From an uncultured Allomuricauda sp. (GTDB lineage: Bacteria; Bacteroidota; Bacteroidia; Flavobacteriales; Flavobacteriaceae), in NCBI GenBank assembly GCA_937911965.1, contig CALDPL010000145.1, forward strand, positions 1 through 17,332: a stretch of DNA of 17,332 nt, in the 5' to 3' direction. How positions within the stretch are numbered: the first letter of the stretch is position 1; every line of letters begins with the position of its first letter. Made by a program: the position numbers and the translations under genes. The notes beneath the pieces are model-generated. The model was not told the DNA's origin, searched no databases, and saw nothing but the letters and a program-made list of their open reading frames with translations. Positions 1 through 7,910 of this stretch are shown piece by piece.

Positions 1-1008
1 GGGGTAGATCAACAGCACGTCATTATGGTCAACGATTATATAATCCTTAAGTCCGTCCACCACCACGATCTTACCCTTCTGGCTGCGGATCATATTGCCT
101 TTGGCATCTTCCAGGACGGTCTTGGCCTGGACGACGGCATTTCCGGAAGCATCCTTATCCAATTTATCGTATAGGGCGCCCCAGGTCCCCAGATCGTTCC
201 AATCAAAGGTTGCCGGGAGGGTATGGATGGAATCGGATTGCTCCAGGATGGCGTAATCAATGGAAATATTGTCCGCTTTGGCGTAGTGTTCCTGGATGAA
301 ATCCGACTCAGTTGCAGTATCGTAATGGGAAATACCCTTTTCAAAAAGCTCGTATTGAATGGGTTGGTATTTTTTGAAGGCGTCCACTATGGTCCCCACA
401 CTCCACATAAAGATTCCGGCATTCCACAGGAAATTGCCCTGGGCCAAAAATTGTTTGGCCGTTTCATAATCCGGTTTTTCCCTGAACCGGAAAACCTTCT
501 TGATGGGGGACCCGGCCCCCTTTTCATATTCTATATAGCCAAATCCGGTATTGGGAAAAGTGGGTTGTATGCCCAAAGTGCAGAGGGCGGTTTCCCTGCT
601 GCATTTGTCAAAACACTGGATCACATCCCGTTCAAAGGCTCCCTCATCCTCGATCCAATGGTCGCTGGGAGCCACGATCATAACGGCATCGGGGTTCCTT
701 TTTTGAATCTTCAGGGAAGCGTACAGGATACAGGGCGCCGTGTTGCGCATGGCCGGCTCCAAAAGCAATTGTTCAGGTTTTAATTGGGGCAATTGCTCCA
801 AAACCAAATCGTCATAGCGTTCATTGGTTAGGATCAAGATGTTTTCCGCGGGGATGAACTTGCTCAACCGGTCAAAGGTCTTTTGGATCAAGGTCCTCCC
901 CGCTCCCAACATATCGTGGAACTGTTTGGGGTTCTCCGTGGTGCTCACGGGCCAAAAGCGGGAACCAACCCCCCCGGCCATCAAGACTGCGTAATAGTTT
1001 TTGTTCAT
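1..1008 (-). CDS. manC: Mannose-1-phosphate guanylyltransferase, C-terminus cut by window edge
   Basis: The frame starts at an ATG at 1008 and stays open for 336 codons to the left edge, so only a short C-terminal piece (about 20 residues, judging from the usual ~355-360 aa) is missing. The enzyme makes GDP-mannose from mannose-1-phosphate and GTP in the cytoplasm, feeding polysaccharide and glycan synthesis. The N-terminal nucleotidyltransferase signature LMAGGVGSRFWP lies at about residues 9-20, followed by EPAMRNTAP near residue 80, VAPSDHW near 118, the FREKPD motif near 180 and NAGIFMW near 200. The type is the short single-domain GMP pyrophosphorylase, with no fused isomerase visible. 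It begins 24 bases after the stop of the SprT-like gene on the same strand, so co-transcription is likely. The family call is secure; the symbol rests on family convention. Confidence 0.95.
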   Translation of the reverse strand, partial: MNKNYYAVLMAGGVGSRFWPVSTTENPKQFHDMLGAGRTLIQKTFDRLSKFIPAENILILTNERYDDLVLEQLPQLKPEQLLLEPAMRNTAPCILYASLKIQKRNPDAVMIVAPSDHWIEDEGAFERDVIQCFDKCSRETALCTLGIQPTFPNTGFGYIEYEKGAGSPIKKVFRFREKPDYETAKQFLAQGNFLWNAGIFMWSVGTIVDAFKKYQPIQYELFEKGISHYDTATESDFIQEHYAKADNISIDYAILEQSDSIHTLPATFDWNDLGTWGALYDKLDKDASGNAVVQAKTVLEDAKGNMIRSQKGKIVVVDGLKDYIIVDHNDVLLIYP

Positions 1009-1032
1009 TTTATTCGATTCGTTTTGTTCGGT

Positions 1033-1647
1033 TCATCCAATTGGACCTTGCTGTACCAATTCCACTTCGGCATTGGGTTGGAACAGATAGACCCTACCTG
1101 TTTTCACTTCCACACATTCGTAGCGCTTCACCCGCTTTTTCCCTTTCTTGTACAGTTTTCCATTGTGCAGCCTAAAGATACTGCCCATGGGCAATTCAAA
1201 CACATAACTCTCCCTCCTTTGTTCGGGGTCGAAGGACTTGAGGGCTATGGACAGGCGCGCATCCGTGCTGCTGCTTGCCTTTGGGTTCTTAAAGTGTTGG
1301 GCCAAGAGCGGCAACAATTGGGACGGGAAGATCTCGGGCGATAGGAAGGGCAACATCAAATGTTGGAAGCAGTGCTTCCATTCCCTGCCGTGGGGCAAAA
1401 TTCGACGCCCATAGGTCTCAAAGGCCACCAAATGGGCAATTTCATGGACCAGGGTGATCAAAAATCTATATTTGTTCAGGGAGGCATTGACCGTAATCTG
1501 GTGCAGGCCGTTGGGCAACCTCCTATAGTCCCCGTGCCGGGTGACCCTATGGTCCACGATCTTGAGATGCACCCCATGGGTCTTGATCAATTCAAAACAA
1601 GGGCCCACGGCCCGATCTGGGAGGTATTTTTGAAGGACGCTATCCAC
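1033..1647 (-). CDS. SprT-like zinc metalloprotease domain protein
   Basis: This 204-residue protein carries the SprT-family zinc site HEIAH at residues 68-72, with a probable third ligand in the PHGREWK segment (His86), and a basic C-terminal part likely to be a small beta-rich domain. SprT-like proteins are putative cytoplasmic metallopeptidases related to the Spartan/SprT group; the substrate of the bacterial short form is not known. The start is a GTG at 1647: there is no ATG upstream before the stop codon at 1681, and the residues after the GTG (DSVLQKYLP) look like the normal family N-terminus. It lies 33 bases after the SDR gene and 24 bases before manC on the same strand, suggesting an operon. 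The domain call is firm, the role is not. Confidence 0.88.
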   Translation of the reverse strand: MDSVLQKYLPDRAVGPCFELIKTHGVHLKIVDHRVTRHGDYRRLPNGLHQITVNASLNKYRFLITLVHEIAHLVAFETYGRRILPHGREWKHCFQHLMLPFLSPEIFPSQLLPLLAQHFKNPKASSSTDARLSIALKSFDPEQRRESYVFELPMGSIFRLHNGKLYKKGKKRVKRYECVEVKTGRVYLFQPNAEVELVQQGPIG

Positions 1648-1680
1648 TATGACAAAGGTAGCCTTTTGCTTGGAAACGTT

Positions 1681-2358
1681 CTACGGGGTACTGTTGCTGA
1701 CCTGCAATAGTTTTCCATTGTACAATTTATGACCGGTCAGGGCAAAATCCACAATATGGGCGGCCATATCCATAGCAGTGGTGGCGGCCTTAAAACCCGG
1801 AAAGGCCTCTTTGAGCATTTCGGTTTGCACCGAACCCAAGGCCAATACATTGAAGGAGGGTCCGGTTTCCTTAAATTCCTCGGCCCATAGCTCCGTAAGG
1901 CTTATGACGGCCCCTTTGCTGGAGCTGTAGGCGGAAAGCCCAGGAAATTTGACACTGCCCTGAACCCCTCCCATGGAACTGATGGTGACCACATGCCCAT
2001 CGGCATCCATTTTGGGCAGGACTCTCCTCGTCACTTCCGCCAGGCCAAAAACATTGATCCGGTACACCTGTTCAAATTCCTCCGGGCTTATTTCAAGGAA
2101 GGGCTTATTGATCAAATGACCCGCATTGTTGATCAGCACATCCACACGCTCCCATTGGTCCAAAAACCCTTCGAGCCGATCAAAGTCCTTTCCCTGCGCC
2201 AGATCGAATGGAAAAAAATGCACATTGGGCAGTTGTAGGGCCTCCATGGGGCGGGTATTCCTGGAAAGGGCCAATACCTGATGTCCATTTTGGGCAAAAA
2301 GTTTCAACATTTCATAACCTATGCCCCTACTGCTCCCTGTGATGATGATGTTTGCCAT
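1681..2358 (-). CDS. SDR family NAD(P)-dependent oxidoreductase
   Basis: A classical short-chain dehydrogenase/reductase of 225 residues. The Rossmann nucleotide motif TGSSRGIG is at residues 7-14, NNAG at 77-80, the structural Asn in INVFG at 102, the active-site serine in ISSMGG at about 127-128, and the catalytic Tyr144 and Lys148 in YSSSK. The substrate cannot be read from the sequence. The frame stays open ten codons further upstream to another ATG at 2388, but the ATG at 2358 is preferred: MANIIITG puts the first beta strand exactly at the N-terminus, and a purine-rich GGAAAG lies just upstream. It ends TAG 33 bases before the SprT-like gene and follows the M28 peptidase gene by 50 bases on the same strand. 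Confidence 0.92.
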   Translation of the reverse strand: MANIIITGSSRGIGYEMLKLFAQNGHQVLALSRNTRPMEALQLPNVHFFPFDLAQGKDFDRLEGFLDQWERVDVLINNAGHLINKPFLEISPEEFEQVYRINVFGLAEVTRRVLPKMDADGHVVTISSMGGVQGSVKFPGLSAYSSSKGAVISLTELWAEEFKETGPSFNVLALGSVQTEMLKEAFPGFKAATTAMDMAAHIVDFALTGHKLYNGKLLQVSNSTP

Positions 2359-2408
2359 GGTTCTTTCCAAATTCCTTTCGCGGTCCAAATTGTTCGGACC
2401 ACTTTTCC

Positions 2409-3371
2409 CTATTTTAATTTTATTTGCTGCCCAGGAGCATTGGCAATGCCCTGTAGAACGGGCAGGGTCTTGTTCACCAATTCGGCCATATGGTCAAAAT
2501 CCATGAGCTCCACTTCATCCCCAACCTTGTGATAGTGGTCAAAATTGGTGAAATCGAAGGTGCAGAAGGTATGGGAAGGTACCCCAAAGACCTGGTGATA
2601 GGGATAATTGTCCGATCTTTGGAAAAGTCCGAATTCTTTGGCCGTGGGCAGGAACCCGACCAATTCTTCCCCGGCATACCCATTGCTGACCTCGGCCACG
2701 TTGGACATATCATAGCCTGTAACGTACATAAAGTAGTCCTTTCCCTCCATGGGTACCCCGGTCATTTCAAAATTGAGCATTACATAAAGGTTCAATCCTT
2801 CATCCTTCATCCTTTTGGCCAAATGTCTAGACCCCAGAAGTCCTTTTTCCTCAGCGCTGAAAAGTGCAAAGATCAGGCTGCGCTTATTGGTATTATGGGT
2901 CCCAAAATACCGTGCAAACTCCATTACCGTTGCAGTTCCCGAAGCATTGTCATTGGCACCATTGGCAATCTCGTCCCCATTTTCCATGGGCCCGATGCCG
3001 ATATGGTCATAATGGGCCCCGATCACTATGTATTCCTTCTTGAGTACGGGATCATTGCCTTCGACCACTCCCACCACATTGTAGGCAGCGGCTTGCTGAA
3101 AATTGGACAAGGTGTCCCTATAGGTATCGTAATAGGGCTTCACCCCATGGGCCCTGAAATGGTCCTCGATATACTTTGCGGCCATTTCAATGCCCTCGCT
3201 TCCGGTATCGCGCCCTTGAAGATCGTCCGAGGCCAGATACCCCATGATCTTCCCGATACGCTCGGCCTGTGTGAAATTGGATGGAATCGAGATCTCAGGG
3301 GATTGTGACACTTGGTTGGAGCCACATCCCAGGGCCAAAACGGCCATAAGGACAATTGGAATCAGTTTCAT
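2409..3371 (-). CDS. M28 family metallopeptidase, lipoprotein
   Basis: A 320-residue protein with an N-terminal hydrophobic leader ending at Cys16 (context LALGC). This is an imperfect lipobox, but it is followed by a Ser/Asn/Gln-rich linker, so a lipid-anchored envelope protein is likely. The catalytic domain is the co-catalytic di-zinc M28 (aminopeptidase/PDZ-less) type: GAHYDH (His120, Asp122), ANDNASG (Asp141), SAEEKG (Glu174/Glu175), NFEMTG (Glu202, where many relatives have Asp) and DHYHKVGD (His281) near the C-terminus. It probably removes N-terminal residues from peptides outside the cytoplasm; the exact specificity cannot be told. A TATCTTTA box at 3393-3400 (one mismatch to TAnnTTTG) lies 22 bases upstream and could be its own promoter, just beyond the terminator of pdhC. 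Confidence 0.93.
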   Translation of the reverse strand: MKLIPIVLMAVLALGCGSNQVSQSPEISIPSNFTQAERIGKIMGYLASDDLQGRDTGSEGIEMAAKYIEDHFRAHGVKPYYDTYRDTLSNFQQAAAYNVVGVVEGNDPVLKKEYIVIGAHYDHIGIGPMENGDEIANGANDNASGTATVMEFARYFGTHNTNKRSLIFALFSAEEKGLLGSRHLAKRMKDEGLNLYVMLNFEMTGVPMEGKDYFMYVTGYDMSNVAEVSNGYAGEELVGFLPTAKEFGLFQRSDNYPYHQVFGVPSHTFCTFDFTNFDHYHKVGDEVELMDFDHMAELVNKTLPVLQGIANAPGQQIKLK

Positions 3372-3404
3372 CGAATTGTTTTAAAGGTTGGTTAAAGATA
3401 GAAA

Positions 3405-3426
3405 AAGCATCCATAATTGGATGCTT
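3405..3426 (-). terminator. Rho-independent terminator after pdhC
   Basis: An 8-bp perfect stem (3405-3412 with 3419-3426) closes a 6-base loop. On the minus strand it is followed by a run of five T. It lies 43 bases downstream of the pdhC stop and 34 bases upstream of the M28 gene, so it separates the two minus-strand units. Confidence 0.82.
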
Positions 3427-3468
3427 CTACTGTATTTATGTTATCCGGTCCAAGGGCCGATGGAGATC

Positions 3469-5106
3469 CTAGGCCAACATGGTCACCGGATTTTCCAGAT
3501 ATGCTTGCAGGGTCTGTAGGAACTGTGCCCCGGAGGCACCATCCACCGTTCTGTGGTCACAGGCCAGGGTCACCTTCATGGTACTTCCCACCACGATCTG
3601 CCCTCCTTTGACCACGGGTTTGTCAACAATGGCCCCAACCGACAGTATGGCGGAGTTGGGTTGGTTGATGATGGATGTGAATTCCTGTATCCCGAACATA
3701 CCCAAATTGGAGACCGTAAAGGTGCTTCCCTCCATTTCATCCGGTTTTATTTTTTTGGTCCTGGCCCTTCCGGCCATGTCCTTGACGATGGCCCCGATCT
3801 GTGTCAAACTGAGCTGGTCCGCGAATTTGATCACCGGAACCACCAGGCCTTCGTCCACTGCCACAGCAACGCCCATGTGTACATGCTGCTTGTAGATTGT
3901 GGTTTCCCCGTTCCAACTGGTATTGACCTGAGGGTGCTTTTTCAAGGCCATGGCACAGGCTTTGAGCACCATGTCGTTGAAGGAAACCTTGGTATCCGGC
4001 AAACCGTTGATCTGCGATCTGGATGCTTTTGCATTGTCCATATCCACCTCAATGGTGAGGTAGTAGTGCGGAGCGGAATATTTGGATTCGGCCAAACGCT
4101 TGGCAATGATCTTGCGCATGGTGGAGTTTTTCACCTCTTCCATTCCTTCCTCGCCCACCGGTAGGGAAATCGGCGCCAAAGCCGCGCCCGATGTCGCTTC
4201 GGCCTGTGGTGTCGCCGCGGAGGCCTTTTGGGATGGTTGAAGATTTTCAACATCCCTCTTCACGATACGACCGTTGTCCCCACTGCCCTTTACCTGGGAC
4301 AGGTCAATGCCCCTTTCACTGGCAATCTTTTTGGCCAAGGGGGAGGCCAGGATGCGTTGTCCGTCCCGGGAACCGACCGGTTCTTCCCTTGAGTCGGCAG
4401 TCCCGCTTTTGGGGCTTTCCCCTTCAATGGATTTTGTTGACGGTTCAACGGGGGCGCCATCTCCGGAGGACTCGGCGGAAAGTACGGCATCCACATTGGT
4501 GCCCTCGGGACCGATGATGGCCAAAAGGGAATCCACCGGGGCCCCTTGTCCTTCCTCGATTCCTATATACAATAGGGTTCCCGAATGAAATGATTCAAAT
4601 TCCATGGTGGCCTTATCGGTCTCTATCTCGGCCAATATGTCACCTTCCTCTATCTTGTCCCCCACTTTTTTGAGCCAAGTGGCCACGGTACCTTCCTCCA
4701 TGGTGTCGCTCAAGCGGGGCATGGTGATGACCTGCACGCCTTCGGGGATGGAAGCCGTTTGGGAAGGGGCCTTTGTTTGCCCGGGCTCCTTGGAATCGGT
4801 TGCCTCTTCCTTCACCTCTTCCTTGGCCGGGGGTGTACCACCGCCCAAGAGGGAGGAGATATCCTCCCCTTCATTGCCGATTATGGCCAATAGGGAATCC
4901 ACAGCAGCGGCTTCACCTTCCTGAATCCCAATATGGAGCAGGGTTCCCTCGTGGAAGGATTCAAACTCCATAGTGGCCTTATCGGTCTCTATCTCGGCCA
5001 ATATATCGCCTTCCTCAATTTTGTCCCCCACTTTTTTGAGCCACTTGGCCACGGTCCCCTCCTCCATGGTGTCGCTCAATCTAGGCATGGTGATTACTTC
5101 AGCCAT
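3469..5106 (-). CDS. pdhC: Pyruvate dehydrogenase complex E2, dihydrolipoamide acetyltransferase with two lipoyl domains
   Basis: A 545-residue E2 core subunit of the pyruvate dehydrogenase complex, which transfers the acetyl group from lipoyl-lysine to CoA. It holds two lipoyl domains, at residues ~1-80 (lipoyl Lys43 in ETDKATME) and ~124-203 (Lys165 in the same motif), joined by Pro/Glu/Lys-rich linkers. A peripheral subunit-binding domain follows at ~252-288 (ASPLAKKIASERGIDL), and then the catalytic domain from ~325 to the end, with His518 and Asp522 in DHRTVDG. The length fits two-lipoyl E2 proteins. It starts 4 bases after the pdhA stop on the same strand, so the two are almost certainly co-translated. 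pdhC and aceF are both used for this gene. The specific substrate (pyruvate rather than another 2-oxoacid) is inferred from the E1 neighbour. Confidence 0.96.
   Translation of the reverse strand: MAEVITMPRLSDTMEEGTVAKWLKKVGDKIEEGDILAEIETDKATMEFESFHEGTLLHIGIQEGEAAAVDSLLAIIGNEGEDISSLLGGGTPPAKEEVKEEATDSKEPGQTKAPSQTASIPEGVQVITMPRLSDTMEEGTVATWLKKVGDKIEEGDILAEIETDKATMEFESFHSGTLLYIGIEEGQGAPVDSLLAIIGPEGTNVDAVLSAESSGDGAPVEPSTKSIEGESPKSGTADSREEPVGSRDGQRILASPLAKKIASERGIDLSQVKGSGDNGRIVKRDVENLQPSQKASAATPQAEATSGAALAPISLPVGEEGMEEVKNSTMRKIIAKRLAESKYSAPHYYLTIEVDMDNAKASRSQINGLPDTKVSFNDMVLKACAMALKKHPQVNTSWNGETTIYKQHVHMGVAVAVDEGLVVPVIKFADQLSLTQIGAIVKDMAGRARTKKIKPDEMEGSTFTVSNLGMFGIQEFTSIINQPNSAILSVGAIVDKPVVKGGQIVVGSTMKVTLACDHRTVDGASGAQFLQTLQAYLENPVTMLA
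4498..4731 (-). repeat. Second lipoyl-domain copy inside pdhC
   Basis: Codes residues ~126-203 and aligns, without gaps over most of its length, to the first lipoyl domain 366 bases away. Long stretches are identical at DNA level, including the lipoylation motif and the KKVGDKIEEGD strand, which points to tandem duplication with later homogenisation. Confidence 0.8.
4864..5097 (-). repeat. First lipoyl-domain copy inside pdhC
   Basis: Codes residues ~4-81. It is the partner of the copy at 4498-4731; the two differ mostly at scattered positions near the domain edges. Confidence 0.8.
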
Positions 5107-5110
5107 CTAT

Positions 5111-6109
5111 TTATAGTTTATGTTGTAAAAATGGATAATCTTCCTGTTCGTACACGGTATCGTACATCTGCTGCAGGGGTGGAAAATCCGACTCCTCCGC
5201 AAATTTTTCGCATTCATTGACCAGGTCCCTAACCCTGGCATCAATGACCTTGATGTCGTCTTCGGTGGCATACTCCTTTTCAAGGATGATGTCCTTGACC
5301 TGGGTAATGGGATCGATCTTCTTGTATTCCTCGACCTCTTCCTTGGTCCTGTAGTGCTGGGCATCAGACATGGAGTGCCCCCTATAGCGGTAGGTCTTCA
5401 TTTCCAAAAAGGTGGGTCCCCCTCCGGTGCGCGCCCTTTCAATGGCCTTGTCGACCTCCTTGGCCACAATGGCCGGATCCATTCCGTCAACAGGGGCACA
5501 GGGCATTTCATAGCCGAGGCCCAATTTCCAGATTTCCGTTGAATGGGAGGTACGTGCCACAGAAGTTCCCATGGCATAGCCGTTGTTTTCACAGATGAAC
5601 ACCACCGGCAATTGCCACAACATGGCCAGGTTGAAGGATTCGTGCAGGGAACCCTGCCTTACGGCACCGTCCCCCATATAGCACAGGGTGACCGAGTCCC
5701 TTTTGAAGTACTTGTCGGCAAAGGCCAAACCGGCACCCAGGGGAATCTGTCCCCCTACGATCCCATGGCCCCCGTAAAATCGGTGTTCCTTGGAAAAGAT
5801 GTGCATTGACCCCCCCATACCCTTGGAAGTCCCCGTAACCTTGCCGTACAACTCGGCCATCACCTTTCTGGGGTCCACCCCAAGGCCAATGGGCTGTACG
5901 TGGTTCCTATAGGCGGTGATCATCCGATCCTTTTCCAGGTCCATCGCATGCAGGGAGCCGGCCAAAACGGCTTCCTGTCCATTGTACAGGTGGAGAAACC
6001 CCCTGACCTTTTGTTGGATGTACACTGCGGCAAGCTTGTCCTCAAACTTTCTCCAGAACAACATGTCCTCATACCATTTCAGGTAAACTTCTTTGGTGAT
6101 CTTTTTCAT
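5111..6109 (-). CDS. pdhA: Pyruvate dehydrogenase E1 component, alpha subunit
   Basis: A 332-residue E1-alpha subunit, the thiamine-diphosphate-binding half of the decarboxylating E1 heterotetramer. The ThDP motif starts at GDGAVRQG (Gly146-Asp147-Gly148) and ends at ENNGYAMGT (Asn175-Asn176). The phosphorylation-loop-like segment YRYRGHSMSDA is at ~240-250, and MGGSMHIF near 98. The frame is open 31 codons further upstream, but that extension overlaps the cytidine deaminase gene and is hydrophobic and AT-rich. The ATG at 6109 gives the normal MKKITKEVYLKWYE start. The gene ends 4 bases before pdhC. No E1-beta gene is in the window; flavobacteria commonly keep it elsewhere, so the holoenzyme needs another locus. 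Confidence 0.95.
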   Translation of the reverse strand: MKKITKEVYLKWYEDMLFWRKFEDKLAAVYIQQKVRGFLHLYNGQEAVLAGSLHAMDLEKDRMITAYRNHVQPIGLGVDPRKVMAELYGKVTGTSKGMGGSMHIFSKEHRFYGGHGIVGGQIPLGAGLAFADKYFKRDSVTLCYMGDGAVRQGSLHESFNLAMLWQLPVVFICENNGYAMGTSVARTSHSTEIWKLGLGYEMPCAPVDGMDPAIVAKEVDKAIERARTGGGPTFLEMKTYRYRGHSMSDAQHYRTKEEVEEYKKIDPITQVKDIILEKEYATEDDIKVIDARVRDLVNECEKFAEESDFPPLQQMYDTVYEQEDYPFLQHKL

Positions 6110-6151
6110 CAACGGTAGTATTAATTGAAATATCCCCTTTGGGAAGAACAG

Positions 6152-6159
6152 CAAAAATA
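6152..6159 (-). promoter_or_regulatory. Candidate Bacteroidota -7 box for pdhA-pdhC
   Basis: The minus strand reads TATTTTTG, an exact match to the Bacteroidota -7 consensus TAnnTTTG, in the 82-base gap between cdd and pdhA and 42 bases upstream of the pdhA ATG. A T-run at 6179-6185 lies about 19 bases further up, where the -33 element should be, but it lacks the G of TTTG. Plausible, not proven. Confidence 0.4.
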
Positions 6160-6191
6160 CATATATATCTGTGTATGGAAAAAGTTTTGAT

Positions 6192-6683
6192 TTAAGAATC
6201 ACCCAAAAAAGAGCTGTTGAAGGCCAATGGTAAAATATCCCCTACGCAGGCACATTTGTAAATGGGCCCTTCCTCCCCTCTCAGTAAAATGGAAATGGGC
6301 GAATCCTGCCTCTGTTCGTATTCCATTATGGCCTGTCTGCAATTGCCACAGGGGGCAGCGGGAAGGTCAACCTTGCGGTTTTCGGTGGACACACAAACGG
6401 CCAGGGATTTAATGGCCATGCCCGGAAACCTGGCCCCGGCCTGAAATACGGCCACCCTTTCTGCGCAAAGACCCGATGGATAGGAAGCGTTTTCCTGATT
6501 GTTTCCCAGTACGATTTCCCCGTTGTCCATGAGTAGGGCGGCTCCGACCTTGAACCTGGAATAGGGGGCATAGGCACCTTCCCGTGCGGCAGCCGCTGCA
6601 TCCAACAAATTTCTATCGATTTGTGAGAGTTCCTGTTCGTTCTCAAAAATGAGCATCTCAAAGGCAATCCTTTTCTTTTCCAT
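6192..6683 (-). CDS. cdd: Cytidine deaminase
   Basis: A 163-residue homotetrameric-type cytidine deaminase, which converts cytidine and deoxycytidine to uridine and deoxyuridine in pyrimidine salvage in the cytoplasm. Zinc ligands and catalytic Glu are clear: Cys73 and Glu75 in GLCAER, and Cys112 and Cys115 in APCGNCRQ. The substrate-binding segment YAPYSRFKVGAAL is at ~38-50. The frame can be extended 23 codons upstream, but the ATG at 6683 (MEKKRIAFEM) gives the usual N-terminus and leaves a 75-base gap after porV that contains a promoter-like box. This gene sits between porV and pdhA, as in other flavobacteria; there is no obvious functional link to secretion. Confidence 0.94.
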   Translation of the reverse strand: MEKKRIAFEMLIFENEQELSQIDRNLLDAAAAAREGAYAPYSRFKVGAALLMDNGEIVLGNNQENASYPSGLCAERVAVFQAGARFPGMAIKSLAVCVSTENRKVDLPAAPCGNCRQAIMEYEQRQDSPISILLRGEEGPIYKCACVGDILPLAFNSSFLGDS

Positions 6684-6699
6684 GGTCCCGGGGTATGCC

Positions 6700-6707
6700 C
6701 AAAAATA
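6700..6707 (-). promoter_or_regulatory. Candidate Bacteroidota -7 box for cdd
   Basis: The minus strand reads TATTTTTG, an exact TAnnTTTG match, 17-24 bases upstream of the preferred cdd ATG. The implied leader would be only about ten bases. No clear TTTG -33 element is seen at the right spacing, so this is a weak call. Confidence 0.3.
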
Positions 6708-6758
6708 AGAAAACCCATCCAAGGGGACAGGTTTTGATGGTATTATTGCCACTTGTCT

Positions 6759-7910
6759 TCAGTCGTTGAAAAATTCTTCCCCAAAATTGAAGGTCAAAGA
6801 AAAGCGCAGGGTATTTTCCAAAGGGTTTTTGACCTGGGAAGTCGAAAACAGGTAGGAAAGGTCGATCTGGGCCGATTTATACTTAAAACCGGCACCCAGG
6901 GTCATGAATTTTCTGGACCCCTTTTCCTCACTCTCATTGAAATAGCCCGTGCGCAGCATAAAGGCCTCCCTGAACTTATATTCCGCCCCCAAGGCCCAGG
7001 TAATTTCCTTGAGTTCCTCACTGAACCCATCGGGTGCATCCCCAAAGGACTCAAAGATCCCGTTGAAGAAGCCGATGCTCTGGTATCGATCATTGTCCTC
7101 TCCATCTATATCCCCATCCCCGTCAAAATCCCTTGGGGTGGGAACCAATAGTTTATTGAACTCCGAGTTTAGGGACAGGACGTTGTCCTGGTCAAAAATA
7201 AAGTCAAAACCCGCACCGAACTTTAGATTGGTCGGCAGAAAGTTTTGCTGTCCGCCCTCATCATATTGAAGGGAACCTCCTATATTGGAAATGTTGAACC
7301 CCAGCCTCCACCGGCCGTTGTAATTGTTATAGGCTATTTCATGGGACCTGTAAAACCCCGCAACATCCACGGCAAAAGCATTGGCGGCCTGTGAATCCTG
7401 TGTGCCGTCCTGAAACCTGAGATTTGAACTGATGAACCGTGCTCCCACGGCCATTGAAAAACTATGGCTCAATTTTAGGGAATAGGACCCGTCAAGGGCA
7501 AATTCATTGGGCTTTACCAAGGTCGCATCCTGTTCAATGGTCTGCCGTAGCTCGATCTCCCCCAGACCAAAATAACGCAGTCCAAAGGCGAAGGCACTGC
7601 GGTCGTTGAGCTTGTTGTAATAGGTGGCGTTCAACAGGGAGACATCGTTGACTATGGTTTCCAAATAGGGGGTATAGCTGATTCCAACACCTGATTTTTG
7701 GGTGGCAAATGCATATTTAGCGGGGTTCCATTGTTGTGAGTACGCATCAAAGGAAGTGGCAACGCCCATGTCCCCCATCCCCGATGCCCTGGCATCGGCG
7801 GCTATGGTCAAAAAAGGGACTGCGGTCGTAATGGCCCTCTCTTGTTGTGCCCTGGCCCTATCGGGCATGAACACGGCCAGAAGGACTGCCAATGTCAGTA
7901 ACTTTTTCAT
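6759..7910 (-). CDS. porV: Type IX secretion outer-membrane protein PorV (LptO)
   Basis: A 383-residue outer-membrane beta-barrel of the FadL-like PorV family. PorV shuttles T9SS cargo from the translocon to the PorU/PorZ attachment complex. A Sec signal peptide covers residues 1-21 with cleavage after RARA. The mature N-terminus has the family pattern ITTAVPFLTIAADARASGMG at 27-46, then DAYSQQWNPAKYAF (55-68), typical of PorV/PorQ-type proteins. Repeated alternating strands follow, and the chain ends in FSLTFNFGEEFFND. An acidic DFDGDGDIDGEDND loop at ~261-274 resembles a calcium-binding loop. Gene order porV-cdd-pdhA-pdhC on this strand with gldJ-murF beyond matches the flavobacterial locus, except that porU is not next to it. 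Confidence 0.93.
   Translation of the reverse strand: MKKLLTLAVLLAVFMPDRARAQQERAITTAVPFLTIAADARASGMGDMGVATSFDAYSQQWNPAKYAFATQKSGVGISYTPYLETIVNDVSLLNATYYNKLNDRSAFAFGLRYFGLGEIELRQTIEQDATLVKPNEFALDGSYSLKLSHSFSMAVGARFISSNLRFQDGTQDSQAANAFAVDVAGFYRSHEIAYNNYNGRWRLGFNISNIGGSLQYDEGGQQNFLPTNLKFGAGFDFIFDQDNVLSLNSEFNKLLVPTPRDFDGDGDIDGEDNDRYQSIGFFNGIFESFGDAPDGFSEELKEITWALGAEYKFREAFMLRTGYFNESEEKGSRKFMTLGAGFKYKSAQIDLSYLFSTSQVKNPLENTLRFSLTFNFGEEFFND

Noticed and set aside
223..1344. Long plus-strand frames (186 and 153 codons) opposite manC and the SprT-like gene
   Set aside because: They lie antisense to a continuous 336-codon manC frame and a motif-bearing SprT-like frame and show no recognisable domains; they are shadow frames.
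2490..3308. 272-codon plus-strand frame opposite the M28 peptidase
   Set aside because: The minus-strand frame has a full set of M28 metal ligands and a lipoprotein leader; the plus frame has no motif and is an effect of codon bias.
6110..6202. Upstream extension of pdhA overlapping cdd
   Set aside because: The extension is AT-rich and hydrophobic, not like E1-alpha N-termini, and covers a good promoter box; the ATG at 6109 gives the standard start.
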